NCBI GenBank assembly: GCA_019648995.1
Contig: BLXT01008455.1
Location: 1,206,682 to 1,236,150, forward strand
DNA from: Plakobranchus ocellatus
Lineage: Eukaryota; Mollusca; Gastropoda; Plakobranchidae
Direction: 5' to 3'
DNA: 29,469 nt
Each line of letters opens with the position of its first letter. Positions within the stretch are counted from its first letter, which is position 1. Below the pieces are notes generated by a model. That model ran no database searches. It had not been told where the DNA came from and was given only the letters and a program-made list of their open reading frames with translations. A program made the translations under genes and the position numbers. Below are positions 12,201-24,200 of this stretch, piece by piece.

Positions 12201-15200
12201 CAAACACTGCAGTTGTCAAAATTTTATCCTTATCCTTTTTTTTTTTTTTTGCTAATCTTTTTTTGCATGTCCTGTAAGATTGATCCCAATAGCTTTTAAA
12301 CACAAACAATTTATAAGAATGAAAATTCCTTGCCATATAGATATGTTTCTTATTTATTCAATTCATACGTAAACATTAAGACCTATTGGCAATGGTGCTG
12401 GGTCCAATAACAAATTACACTTATTTGATGCTGCGGTAAAATGCAAAAAAATTATGTTCTTTAATATAAAATTAACAAAATGGGATTTAAATGCTAGGTG
12501 AGAAAAGAGTTATATGTTCTTTGATAATTGAATTATAAATTATTGAATGTCTAGATGAGAAATATTTTATATGTTCTTTAATAGCCATTAAGAGACACCC
12601 TTCCATCCACAACATACCTTTACAAAGCGACATAGCCTGACTGCATCGTCCCAGCGTGAGGCCATGATGTGACTGTGCAGGACACTTGGGTACGGAGAGA
12701 TGGAGGTTGACACCAATGATCCCTCTGCTCTCCGCAAAATCAGGTGACTTCCCAGGAAATCTACAAGCTGTGGATTCTTGCCAAACTCACTGGGAAGAAA
12801 AGAAGAGATCAATTGAAATGCTGGTCATTTAAACACTAATCAGAACATTGTGCAGTGTCAATAGAGCAATATTAATTTGTTTAAAATAGAAGAGTAAAGG
12901 GCCCAGACTACAGAATAATGCCATGGCTCAACAGTTTTACAAAATATCATTTCTTCTTTTATTTTTTTCGTTTCTTTTTGTTGTCCCCCTTGCTAGAGGC
13001 TTGAAAAATCTGGTGTGTTTAATGTATGTACTAAGTGAGAGTGAGTTGTGATATGCAAGTCACAAGACAATAATAAAAAGAAAGGTTCAGGATTAAAAAT
13101 ACAAATCAATTTCAATTTTGCAGCCCTTCTTTTGCTAATCGCAAAGGAACTTGGTGTGGTGTGGTAAAACTGTGATCTCAGGCTTATGGTCACAGTGGCA
13201 GGGCTCCAACCAGGCCCAACATAACAGTTGATATCCCTCGTTTATTCAATGCGTCTGATAGTTTAATGGTAGATTTTTACAAATAGTCCCTTGAAAATGA
13301 AAATACAGCAAAATTCACTTTCATACCTGCAAAAATCAATCTTTTTTTAAGCCGATATTATATTTCTGCAACAGTTTGAGTTGCTATTGCTTAAATGTAA
13401 AGATTAAAACAAAGGATACGTAGACTCATGAATGACTCAGTGTTGGTTTAATCTCCTCAAGACATTGACATATCAATAGTCCAATATAGTACAATTTTAT
13501 TCTCCTTTAGCATCAAGTCTAGTGTATGCGCACAAACTAGGAAAACCTCGTTATACCTTGAATCCTTCTCATATAGTGTCTTTGGAAGTAGATCCTTGTC
13601 AACGTACACAGCGTTTGGGTAGTACCACACCATGATCTTTCCATCAGTCATGGCTGCCAGCATATTGGTCTCGTCATTCCATACATGAGCTTGAATCATA
13701 TTTGCTGTGTTGAAAAGAAAAAAAAGAAAAAATGTTGGAATGAAGGCAGTCCATAAGGTATGGTTAAAAATCTCTATTGCAATTATTCAATTTTATTTCG
13801 ATGTGTAGTGCCACATCAAAATGTTCTATGACAGAGAACATAATTATAAACATTAATTTATCATTTTTCCCCAGTTCCTTTCCTGAGCATTTCCATTTCT
13901 TCATAATTCCTGAAAATGTCATTCAGGGCATCGTACAATGTTTTATAACTGTAGGCTATCTCAAAGTATGCCGTCTAGAATGCATCAAATATAGTTTTTT
14001 CTTGGCACTTGCTCTCCAAAACCACCTACAATTTTTTGCTAACACTATTTTCTTTTTTTTTTTTGGNNNNNNNNNNNNNNNNNNNNNNTGTTTCAAGAAC
14101 CAATTTTCAATATTAAACTCTCAATGCAAACAATCCAATAGCAGGAAAAAAAAACAAAAAACACCAGTTTGAATCAGAACCAACTATCCCCTTACTATTT
14201 TCAAACTTTAAATTGTATTTGTTGACTGTTTGAATTCAAACTAAAGAAGCTGTTATTGAGAAACTTGCTCACCAAGTTTGATAATTTTCCTCTCTGCCCC
14301 AAACAATCTGACCGAGGTGATGAACAAGTCCCTGTTTTTGTCAATCATGGTGATTCTCCTCTCTGCTGTGATACCACACTGGTCAAGTCCGATGTCCATA
14401 ACCTCAACCTGGAGGAACATATGGTCAGCTTCTTAAATCGTTTTTTTTTTCAATACTTTATTCAATTAAACATAATCATACAGACTTACAAATGGTGTAT
14501 ATCTTGAAAAAAGTTCTGTTGCAGTCAGATGTTATATTCACCCTGAAATATATTTGTACCTTTTTTTTGGTGGGGAGGAGGGACTGGACCTTTTTCAAAG
14601 ATATTGAAAGGGTTCGTATTTTGACACAATATCAACATATCTATAGATATTTTTTCTTGCAATTAGCAGAGAACTTTATTTTTAACCAACGTTATGGGTT
14701 TAAAACTTTAATCTTTAAACATAGGTCTGCAAACAAAATTTTATGAGTTGGACATATTTTAATAGTTTTTTAAAAATGCGATGAAAGTAATCCTTTTTTT
14801 TTGTTTTGTTTTTTGGTTTTTTTTTTTTGTATTTCTTCTTTGAATGCATTTATTAAAGTTTAAAGTTAGCAATCTGGGACAAAGTCAGCATATTATCTCT
14901 ATCCAGTTCCCCCTCCATTGCGAAGTTCACAGAAAGGAATCTTGTGATGTGGTCAGGGTTCAAAATGCTATATTGCCTCATAAGAACTTGTTTCAGAATG
15001 TATCGTTATGAAAACAGACATGGCTAAAGAGCTCAAGGACAAAGAACAAGTAAATCACCTCACCCCAAGAAGGTGATGGACAGGCTAACATCTACAAAAG
15101 ATATTTGTTTTTCAAGAAATGATTACTAACCCCCACTAGCAGGTCAGTGGATAGTGTTGATGAAAAGGCGTATTATCAGATTATTTTCCTTTCATTTGTG

Positions 15201-18200
15201 TTCACTACATAAACCCTAGCCTGGCCCTTTTATCAGGCAATTCTATATTGAGCAACTCCCTTCAGATTGTAGTCATGCACGAAGGCTTTTGCTAAACTAA
15301 GTAATATTAGACATACTAAGTCCCATGCTGTGACTTTATTGTTGGTACAAAAGGTGAAGAGGGCTAAAAAAAAATGTAAGTAATATCAATTAACATTAAA
15401 GGAGATTTTAAATTGATTTTTTTTTTGGAGGTGAAAACAACCTTATTTTAATCTTTCTGCAGTAGATTTTTTTTTCTAGTTATATTGATATTTGGACAGT
15501 GCATAAATATCATACAGCCTATACAGATGGTAGCAAAAATGTAAAAAAAAGGAAATTCTTCTTGTACCTTATGAGTGATTGGTTTTCCATCTCCCATTGT
15601 CTTGCCTGTCTGAGCATCAAATACATATACCACTGAAATGAAATTTGGAAAATAATAAATGTAGTGAGAATTTTTTTTTTTTAAATCAGCCTCATCTTTA
15701 TTGCTTGAAATTTTAAAATACTTTAGCCATAATAATACTCAGCCTTGAAATTTTAGGCAAGTTGAAAAGTAGGTTCAGACTTTTTTTTTAAGTATTACTA
15801 AAGCTAAACAAAGAAAAAATAGGCCAAGTGTTATAGTGAAACCATAATATTACTCAATCCATGTATCGCTACAGATCTAGTCTAGATTATGGATGTAGTT
15901 CACTCAATTCAAAGAGAAAAACTAAAGATGTAGACCAAAACACACATCTGCAAATGTCTAGAATCAGATCCTGGTCTAGATGGAATTATTTAAAGATTTG
16001 ATTTATTTTAAATTTCTGGAATCCATCCTCCAGAAATCTAAAATACAACTTGTGTCTCAAAACCATTACATCTTGATTAATATCTTAGCTTCAGTATTTT
16101 TAGTTTCAAATTTCAGTACTTCAATACTTTAGTCCTCATTCCAGATGTATATTACTGAAATCAGTCAGCATTGGGGGCTCTGTGCAAATCTGATGGTTTA
16201 AATGGAGGCATCTCACTGTCTTTTATTAACTTGAACTACACTTAAAAGGGTTAAGGCCTCATTATCAAAAGTAATCAAAATGTACAAACCTTTCTCATCA
16301 GCTTTATCTCTGATAGCCACTGTGTCATTGCTCAGAGCGATGGTCTGGTGGTTCAGGATGTCAGCCTTCATGCCCTGATAGCGAGGGGCACAGACTAGTC
16401 TTCCATCATAGGAGAAAACATACACACCTGTGCCATCTACCAGCAAGAAATGCCTTAAGTGGGAAAATAAAAGTTCAAATTAACATAAATCTTCTAAGCA
16501 GAATGACTGCAATCCATCCCTATGAAGCAATTTGGTTTGAATGCAACGTTCATATAAATAAATTAAGTCAAAAATGTTTTCGAAGGAGAAGTTTTGCCTC
16601 ACAATACTGAAAAAAAACATCCAGTACTGCTCTTCCCCTTTGCTTATTCTTTTTGTTGAAACACACAAACAAAAAAAATCAACTTTTCTTTCTAGATATT
16701 TTCAACAGTTCAGGTCAACTTCAAATCATTTTATTGCAGGATTTCATATTTTCTTTTAATCTCTTATAAAATGTATCAAATTCAAATTGACCTGATTTTG
16801 ATATGTTTCATATTTTTTTCTGCTTTGTTTTCATTTTGGTTAAAAAAATGTCCTTAAACATCACACCTCACCAAATCAAACTTAGATGTTAAAAAGTTGC
16901 TACAAACAAAATGAGAAAATCTATAAATAAAAAACTTATTTTAATGACATCCTTCATAAAGAGTGGAAAATAACCTTATCAGTAAAAACGTTTGTATTTA
17001 AAAATTCTGAACACATGAAATGCCATTAAGGAAAAATGCTAAAAAGCTCAGAAGAGGATTGGCTGAGCTGAAGAATATTTCTAACCTACTTTGGTACCAT
17101 GAGGTGTCAAGTTCAGATATAAGATTGAATGGTTTTGTGGGAGAGCCAGCTTGTTCTCTTCTCAGATGATATTAGACTATTCAACCCCCGACAGTTTGAA
17201 AGCTTTCATCACAGGGAGACAGCCGCTACACAAACTTAACTCAGCATCATCAGCCTGTACAGAGAAATACAATACGTCTATATGTAAAAATCTTAGTTTG
17301 AAATCGTACGCAATTATTTGGTACAGAGCTTACTTCTCAGCTTGCTTGATAAGAGTGACGCTGCCCTCTTTCAAGTCAAAAATCATGGGTGTGTTCCAGT
17401 TCTTGGTGCTGGATACAAGAGGATTAGATAATAAAATATTTAAATGTGAGTGCTAGTAATAAATTATAGAATATCAGTAGATAAAAAGAGAGAAAAAAAA
17501 AACATAACATCACATTTAATTATCAGTAAAATTGTATCCAATTGTAATACTGAACTTGTTGTCTTTGACAATATCAAAATGTAACATCACTAGGGCCATA
17601 TTGCTAGCTTCTGCAATCGTCAAAAGAATAATGGAAAAATAAACAAACATCTTAGAGGACAATGTTTAATTCGGGTCTACATAAGTTGTTTTCAGCACTC
17701 AATGATCCTCATACCTAGTAACAACTTTCTAATGGCTCCGAGAATAAATGGATAAATGTTTGGGGTTTTTTTTTGTTTTTTTTTTTTGTTTTTTTTTTGG
17801 GGGGGGGAAATCTTTTTTACATTCTCCCTCACCATGGATTCTGACTTGAGTGATACTAAGGTAGGACAGGTAAAAAGAAGTGAGCCCATACTTGGTCCAA
17901 ACATCCCCAACCTGATTATTCTTAGTATAAGGCATTTTGAGGTAGTTTTCCATTGCTTTCCTTGCTGCCTTTACTTTCTTCTGGTCTTGAGGCCTAGCTA
18001 CCGATTTAGCCATGGGTGGACACAGAGGAGCAATGACAATTTTTTTTGGCTCAGACTAGGACTTGAACCTTGGACCTCTCACTTGGTAGGCTTCCAGGTA
18101 AGCCACCACTCTCCTAGGTAATCTAGTTTAAAATGCAGAGTCTAGTGATTTTTATCTGCTCAGAGACTTGATCATTGCGTTTTAAAAATGATAGTAAGTT

Positions 18201-21200
18201 ACCAACTGTAGATCTAGAATTAGTTACAGATGCTCCAGACCCTAAATGCAATCTAGACCTAGGTAAAATACAGTGCAGAACTAGTAATTCTATAGGCTGG
18301 CAATCCGGGTTGAACAGTCTGGCAAGTTTCTGAATAAGCACAATTATACTCCGTAAAAGATGTTAAGCCGATCTAATAAATTTAAGTGAAACTTTCAAAA
18401 TTGACAATTTGACCAATTTTACCTCATTTAAAACTACATCAAAACATCTTTTACGTTCATTTGATGAGAGAGCCTCAGATGTAAACAAACCTTACCTGTA
18501 GATGTAGCACTGAGACGAGGTTGCTACCACCAAATGTGAATAACCAAGGGCAACCTTGATGACGCGGTCACGGAAGTCAAGCTTCTCGATGGCATCATTC
18601 ATCACATTTCGCACCTGGATCTGTTTGCTGCCTGTCACTGTAGCTTCATAGTTCTTCCACTCCAGGCGACTGCAAACACAAAAATTTAAACTCATCCTTG
18701 GAATTCACAGAAACACCATGCCCTTCTTTCCCTTCAGTAAAAGCAAGCTTTTTTTTTATTTTTAAACAGGGACTTTTTCAAATTAAAATCAAATTTGGTT
18801 GCGCCATTTAAAAAAGAAAAACTCAAAATAGTTCAGCTTGGAAAGCAATGAAATCTTCAAAAGCTTACAGTATTTACAATATTTTAAAAAATAGAGGGGA
18901 GCTTTATTATGTAAAATCTTTTCTCAGCTACCTGTTGTTTTTTTTCAACTAGACGAAAAAAAAAAGCATGAAAATGCAAAGACAGCTGGACCAAGCAAAA
19001 AAAAAAAAAAAAAAAACCAATGTCCCTTGCTTGATATTTGACACACATGTGTCTTGCCTGGATTCACTATGCTTTAACAAAAAAAAGGTTTTTTTTCATT
19101 ACTCAGTAACAGCTACTGTAACAACAACAAAAAATACAACATGATTGTACTTCAAGCTGCAGCTGCAGCTGTACCCTAGCTGCAGTTTAATCAATAACAC
19201 AGAGCAACATAGAATATAATAAAGCTAAGATCAGAGATGTACTATGCAGTGAAACTGGAGCAAACGTGTGTGGTGCTAGGCTAAATCAGCCTTTCAGTTA
19301 TCTCACTTCCATCAAGATAAATATCCAATGAAGAATCCTATATCCGAAGGCAGTAGAAAATAGGGCTTTACAAAACATAAAAGATAAATCAAAATTACTA
19401 ACGACAAGTTATATACATCTGAGATAGTGATTATTAAAAACAAAATCAAAACATCAGCAGAAATAGCAGTAAAAATAATAATTCTTTTAAAAACTTTAAT
19501 TAGCTTACCTATCTATGACATTGGCAAAGATGACATGGCCATTTCCACAAGCTCCTGCCACTTGGGTCCCATCACTGGACCAGGCAAGCTGGAAGATGCT
19601 GCCTGTGTTAGGTTTCTCCAGTGCATAGGACCACTGCAGGGAAGGATAAATGTTTTTTTTTTAAATCATAGGCGAGTGAATGATACCATGTGGTTGACAA
19701 TTTTACTTTAAATAGGTGAAGGCCTTAGCCAGCACTGGAGAGTTTAAGGCTAGTTCGTATTCTGTTAGGTCACAACCACCACATAACTACAGCTAAATAG
19801 TGACAGTTTCTTTTTATCTTTTCATTCATTCTATTCACATCCACTAAAATAGAGAGGATTTTTCGCAGTCTATGAATCATTCCTGATGTCATTTTTACCA
19901 TTTTATTCCATTATGAAATCATTCACCATGCCTAAAACTTTTTTGTACACCCTGATTGTGACACAATTTTTTAACACAATCTTGATGCCCCTGCACTCAC
20001 TCACCCCACTGCGATCACAAAGCCTGAGTGTGTTGAAGGAGCCAACACCGAAAAGCTCACCGCCTGGCGTCCATGACACGGATGTGATTGGATACTCGTG
20101 GCTGCTACTGCAATACAGTTGACGGCCATATGTGTCCCATACCTGAAATTCAAAAGCAGATTGTTATTTTATACCCTAGATTTTGCTTGGCCACTCAATC
20201 ATGGTCTGCTATTTTGTTTGCCATCATCCATGGACTATGAGTGTGGATTATTTCCCTCTCTCGCCTTTCTTGCCTTCCATTTTTTCAGTTATTGTTAGAT
20301 GTTCCATGCCCTCTCTTCCTATGATGTGGGCTTATAACTTCGCCTGTCTACTGCATATTTTCTTGACTAATAACCTTTCAATCTCTGTCTCTTTTAAAAT
20401 TTTCATATTTGATTCCTTTGCAGTCATTTCAGTCAATGATATTTGTAGAATTTGTTGTAATGGATTTTGATACACAGCTCAATAGCCTGAAAGTTGTTTT
20501 ATCACAGCAAAAGTAGTAGTCGTTTTTGTCCTTTAGAACTTGGGTCCCACATTGGGAAAATGTGGCTTATGCTTTATTATTATTAATTTTATGATTTTAT
20601 GGGCCACTCAAATGCTTCAGCACACAATTCATTCCTCACTATCCTTTTCTTTTTGTTGTTGCAACACTATTGCAGCCAAAGAACTAGCATTTGCACAGAT
20701 CACTATATTGACTTGAAATATTTTTAAACAAGAAGGAAATACACATTTAATTTTTTCTAGATAATAAAAAAAAAAAATTTCTTGGTAACTTTTATGCAAT
20801 GACACTTTAAATTGTAATCTTAACTTAGTAGAATATTAATCAAAATATTGTAAACAAAGGGCAGACAGATTGAAAATATCTTTGAAAATGTTTTACAATT
20901 TCCTGTTTCCTTATGGTAATCAGCCATATTAATTTTCATTTTTTTGGGGGGGAAAGACACACATATTTTTCCTTTGCAGCATGGGATACATCTTGCTCCA
21001 GAGAATAAAATCCTGCATTATATTTACAATGTAAAGCAATGCAATTCTTTCAGATCTTAAGGTCATAGTTTTAACTATCAATAAACTGAAAACATAGATG
21101 CAAAGTACTTATAATTATAAAGTGGTAAGTTTACTTTGTAGCGCTTATCCTCTGCACCAGACAGAATAAGATTGTTGACAGTGTTCCAGTCCACACACAG

Positions 21201-24200
21201 GATAATGCCATCATGAGCCTTCCACTGAAAAAAAAATTTCAAAATTTTATTTTATGCTAAAATATAGAGTTATTCTGTCAGGGAAAGAAAAAAACACATT
21301 ACTTGGACTGAAGAGCTTCATTTAATATTTCTTTCAACATTTCATAATATATATGAAATAATTTTATGGCCAAATCTTCATGCACAGATTGCTTTGGTTT
21401 TCATATACAGCCAGTCCACAACAGGCTTCCAGGGCTCTGTCAGGCCAGGGCACCAAGGAGGGGTTCGAACTTGATGCACAGATAATGACCCAACAGTTAT
21501 GTATATATGAAAACATGTTACATTTTTTCCATGAATTCTATGTTGAGCCATGAAATTTGTAAAGTGCAAATTGGATATTGAATTTATTTGCAAATCAATT
21601 ATTTTAAAGGCTGATTACTGTCCACTTTGCATTCATGATTATAAAAAAAAAAATTCAAACAATTACTATGCAGTTTAGCTAAAATATTAAAAGCATTACA
21701 GGAATGACTATGTAATTTGTTCATGTATTGAAAACAAAGGTTTATATCTTCAGTTTGGGGAGGTACAGTAAAGAAAAGTTTAAAATTTATTACCATGACT
21801 GGTTTCGCGTTGGCTTGCAGGGGCTTGATGACCAGTTGCCTCCCATTAGTGAACAGAACTTGATCCGAATCGGGGCCCCAGGACACACTATACACAGGGA
21901 TACCTGCAGAAGAATACAGAAGCTGGGGTACATGCAATAGGAAACAGGTGTTGCACGGTACACATCACACCACGGAAACTGTGCAACTCATGTCTTTTTA
22001 TTTCTGTTTTCTTTGTTAAATGCTATCTTTATTTTCGATGGACCTAAAAGGTTTTAACATGATGCTCAACCAGAATCAAGTTCAGAATAGAAGAATAAAG
22101 TATAATTTAAACTTAGAGCAAGAGATAAATTAATGGAATCAAATTCTGCACTTTAAACAAAGTTGACAATATGAAAAATTTGCAGAATTAATTTTTTTTT
22201 TTTTTTTGATCTGGTATAATGTCAGTGTAACCTGGTCATATAGCAGTAAAGAAAAACAAGGTATGGAGCTTTTGTGTATTTTACAGAGTCCCTCTAATAG
22301 AACGAACTTGATCTCAAACACCTGCAAGCAATATATGTGTCTAACATGTCAAGAACTTATTTGACCCTTACAATAGAATAATGTTGCCTCATTTTGTGGC
22401 AGCTAATGCAAACCATGGCTATCTGAGAGGGTGCTTGGCAATGATGTGAGAGATGCAAAATTTGAATACCAGTCAATTTTTCATTGCTCCTGTGTGCCAA
22501 CTAAGCACTGATCGGGTAGCTAGGACTCATTAATAGACAACAAAAGTAAAGGCAGTGAAGAAAGCGACGCCAAAGTACCTCAAAATGCCACATATGCCAA
22601 GAACAATCTGGACCCCACTACTGGTTTTTTATTGCTGCAACTGAGCGTGGGACTCACTCTATTTTTTTAATGCAAATTAAAAATTAACTGACTGTTCTGT
22701 GTGAGGGTGGATCTCAGCATGCCACTCCGCGACCAAATCTTGACTTGGCCATCCTCGCCAGCGGTAACTAAGGCTGTTCCATCATAGCTCCACCTGCCAC
22801 ACAAAACTGCTCCCTTGTGGGCCTCCACACTCTTTTCAATCCTGCCTGATCGTCCAATGAGATGAAATTTGCCTGCAAAGGTAGAATGACTGATGAAGTG
22901 CATACACATTATTCATTGGTGAACATGTACTTGTTAGTAAAGTTTAAAAGAAAAGCAAATTTTGAGTATATTTTTTTTCAAAATATCATGACTAATTTTC
23001 AAAAGACAAAAAATACAAACAGGCAAATGGCAAACTTTTGAAGAGAATGAAACGAATTTCCTTTGAGTATAAAATGAACATTACTTTCAAGAATTGATTG
23101 TTAACAGTAGCATAGAAAGTAAACAGATAAAATGAGTAAAAAGTCAATTATTGACCATGAATGTTTGACACTTTCCTTTCTTTTTCTCAATGTTACACAT
23201 TTTCTAAATTAGATAAGCTCAGTACCAAAAAAACAAACCAACAGACTATGTTCTGAAGGAAACATGATTTAAATCCAAATGTGTCTGATATAAGGCTATG
23301 GATTTTGGATCGATGCAGAATATATCGTATGTATAGAATTATGTTATTCTGACATCTTCATCACAATGACAAAAATGAAAATCAAACGATAGATCCAAGC
23401 AGGGCATGCACAGGATGTACCACGAGCAGGTGTAATGAGAATGAGACAAATATATTAAATTTTAATGACTTGCTCTAATCAGGAAAGTACAGGGCAAAAA
23501 GGATCAGAGAAAATTCTGAAGAATAACTTGAGGTTTAAAACATACGAAGATCTTAAAATATCAAGTATAGGGGATATTTAATCAAAGTGTCACAAGTCAT
23601 GAGGTGAGAAGGAAAATGTAATTGTCATAGTTTCTGTCATATCTGGCATTTGAAAAAAGAAAATGACCTTTGCCAGAAAAAAAAAACACAGGCAGTAGCA
23701 TAAGCTGCTTCATGCAGAACTAAACTATGTCAAATGCACATGACTAGGAGTTATAATGTCCATTAGGTGTGTTGGATTTTCAAATCTAAAATTTGGGTTT
23801 AAAGAAAGTTAGACTTCAATTTTGTTAGAGATTTTTTTGTTATTGTTAACACTTTTTCTTTATAGTTTGACATATTAAGACAATGGAAAAAGTACAATAT
23901 ATTTCGATGCTTTCGTCTGTGCTTGTATTTGAGTATGCATGGTTTCCCTGGCAATCAAAAAAAAGAAAAACAGTTATAACTCTTAAGCTGAAATTCTTGG
24001 GCTGTAGAAATTATTTTGCTTCAAACATATTTTGATTTGGCCAGGAAAATTTTGTTTATGAAAAAACCTCTTTATTACTGCAAAATGTAAATAGTTTAGC
24101 CATGTATTTTGATTCAAAGGTTTTATTCTAGTTACCATCTGTAGATGTTAGGACAAAAACATCAGATGTTGCTTTCTTTGCTCCACCACCCTGGGCTGAT

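Noticed and set aside
17729..18121. Open frames on both strands in IFT80 intron 8
   Set aside because: They read through SINE copy 1 and its homopolymer tail.
19150..19190. AGCTGCAGCTGCAGCT patch as a regulatory palindrome
   Set aside because: It is a short simple repeat of CAGCTG-type words in an intron; nothing further supports a function.
21400..21480. tRNA or SINE head with B-box-like GGTTCGAAC at about 21462
   Set aside because: The A box is poor, no cloverleaf can be drawn, and no body or tail shared with the other SINEs was found.
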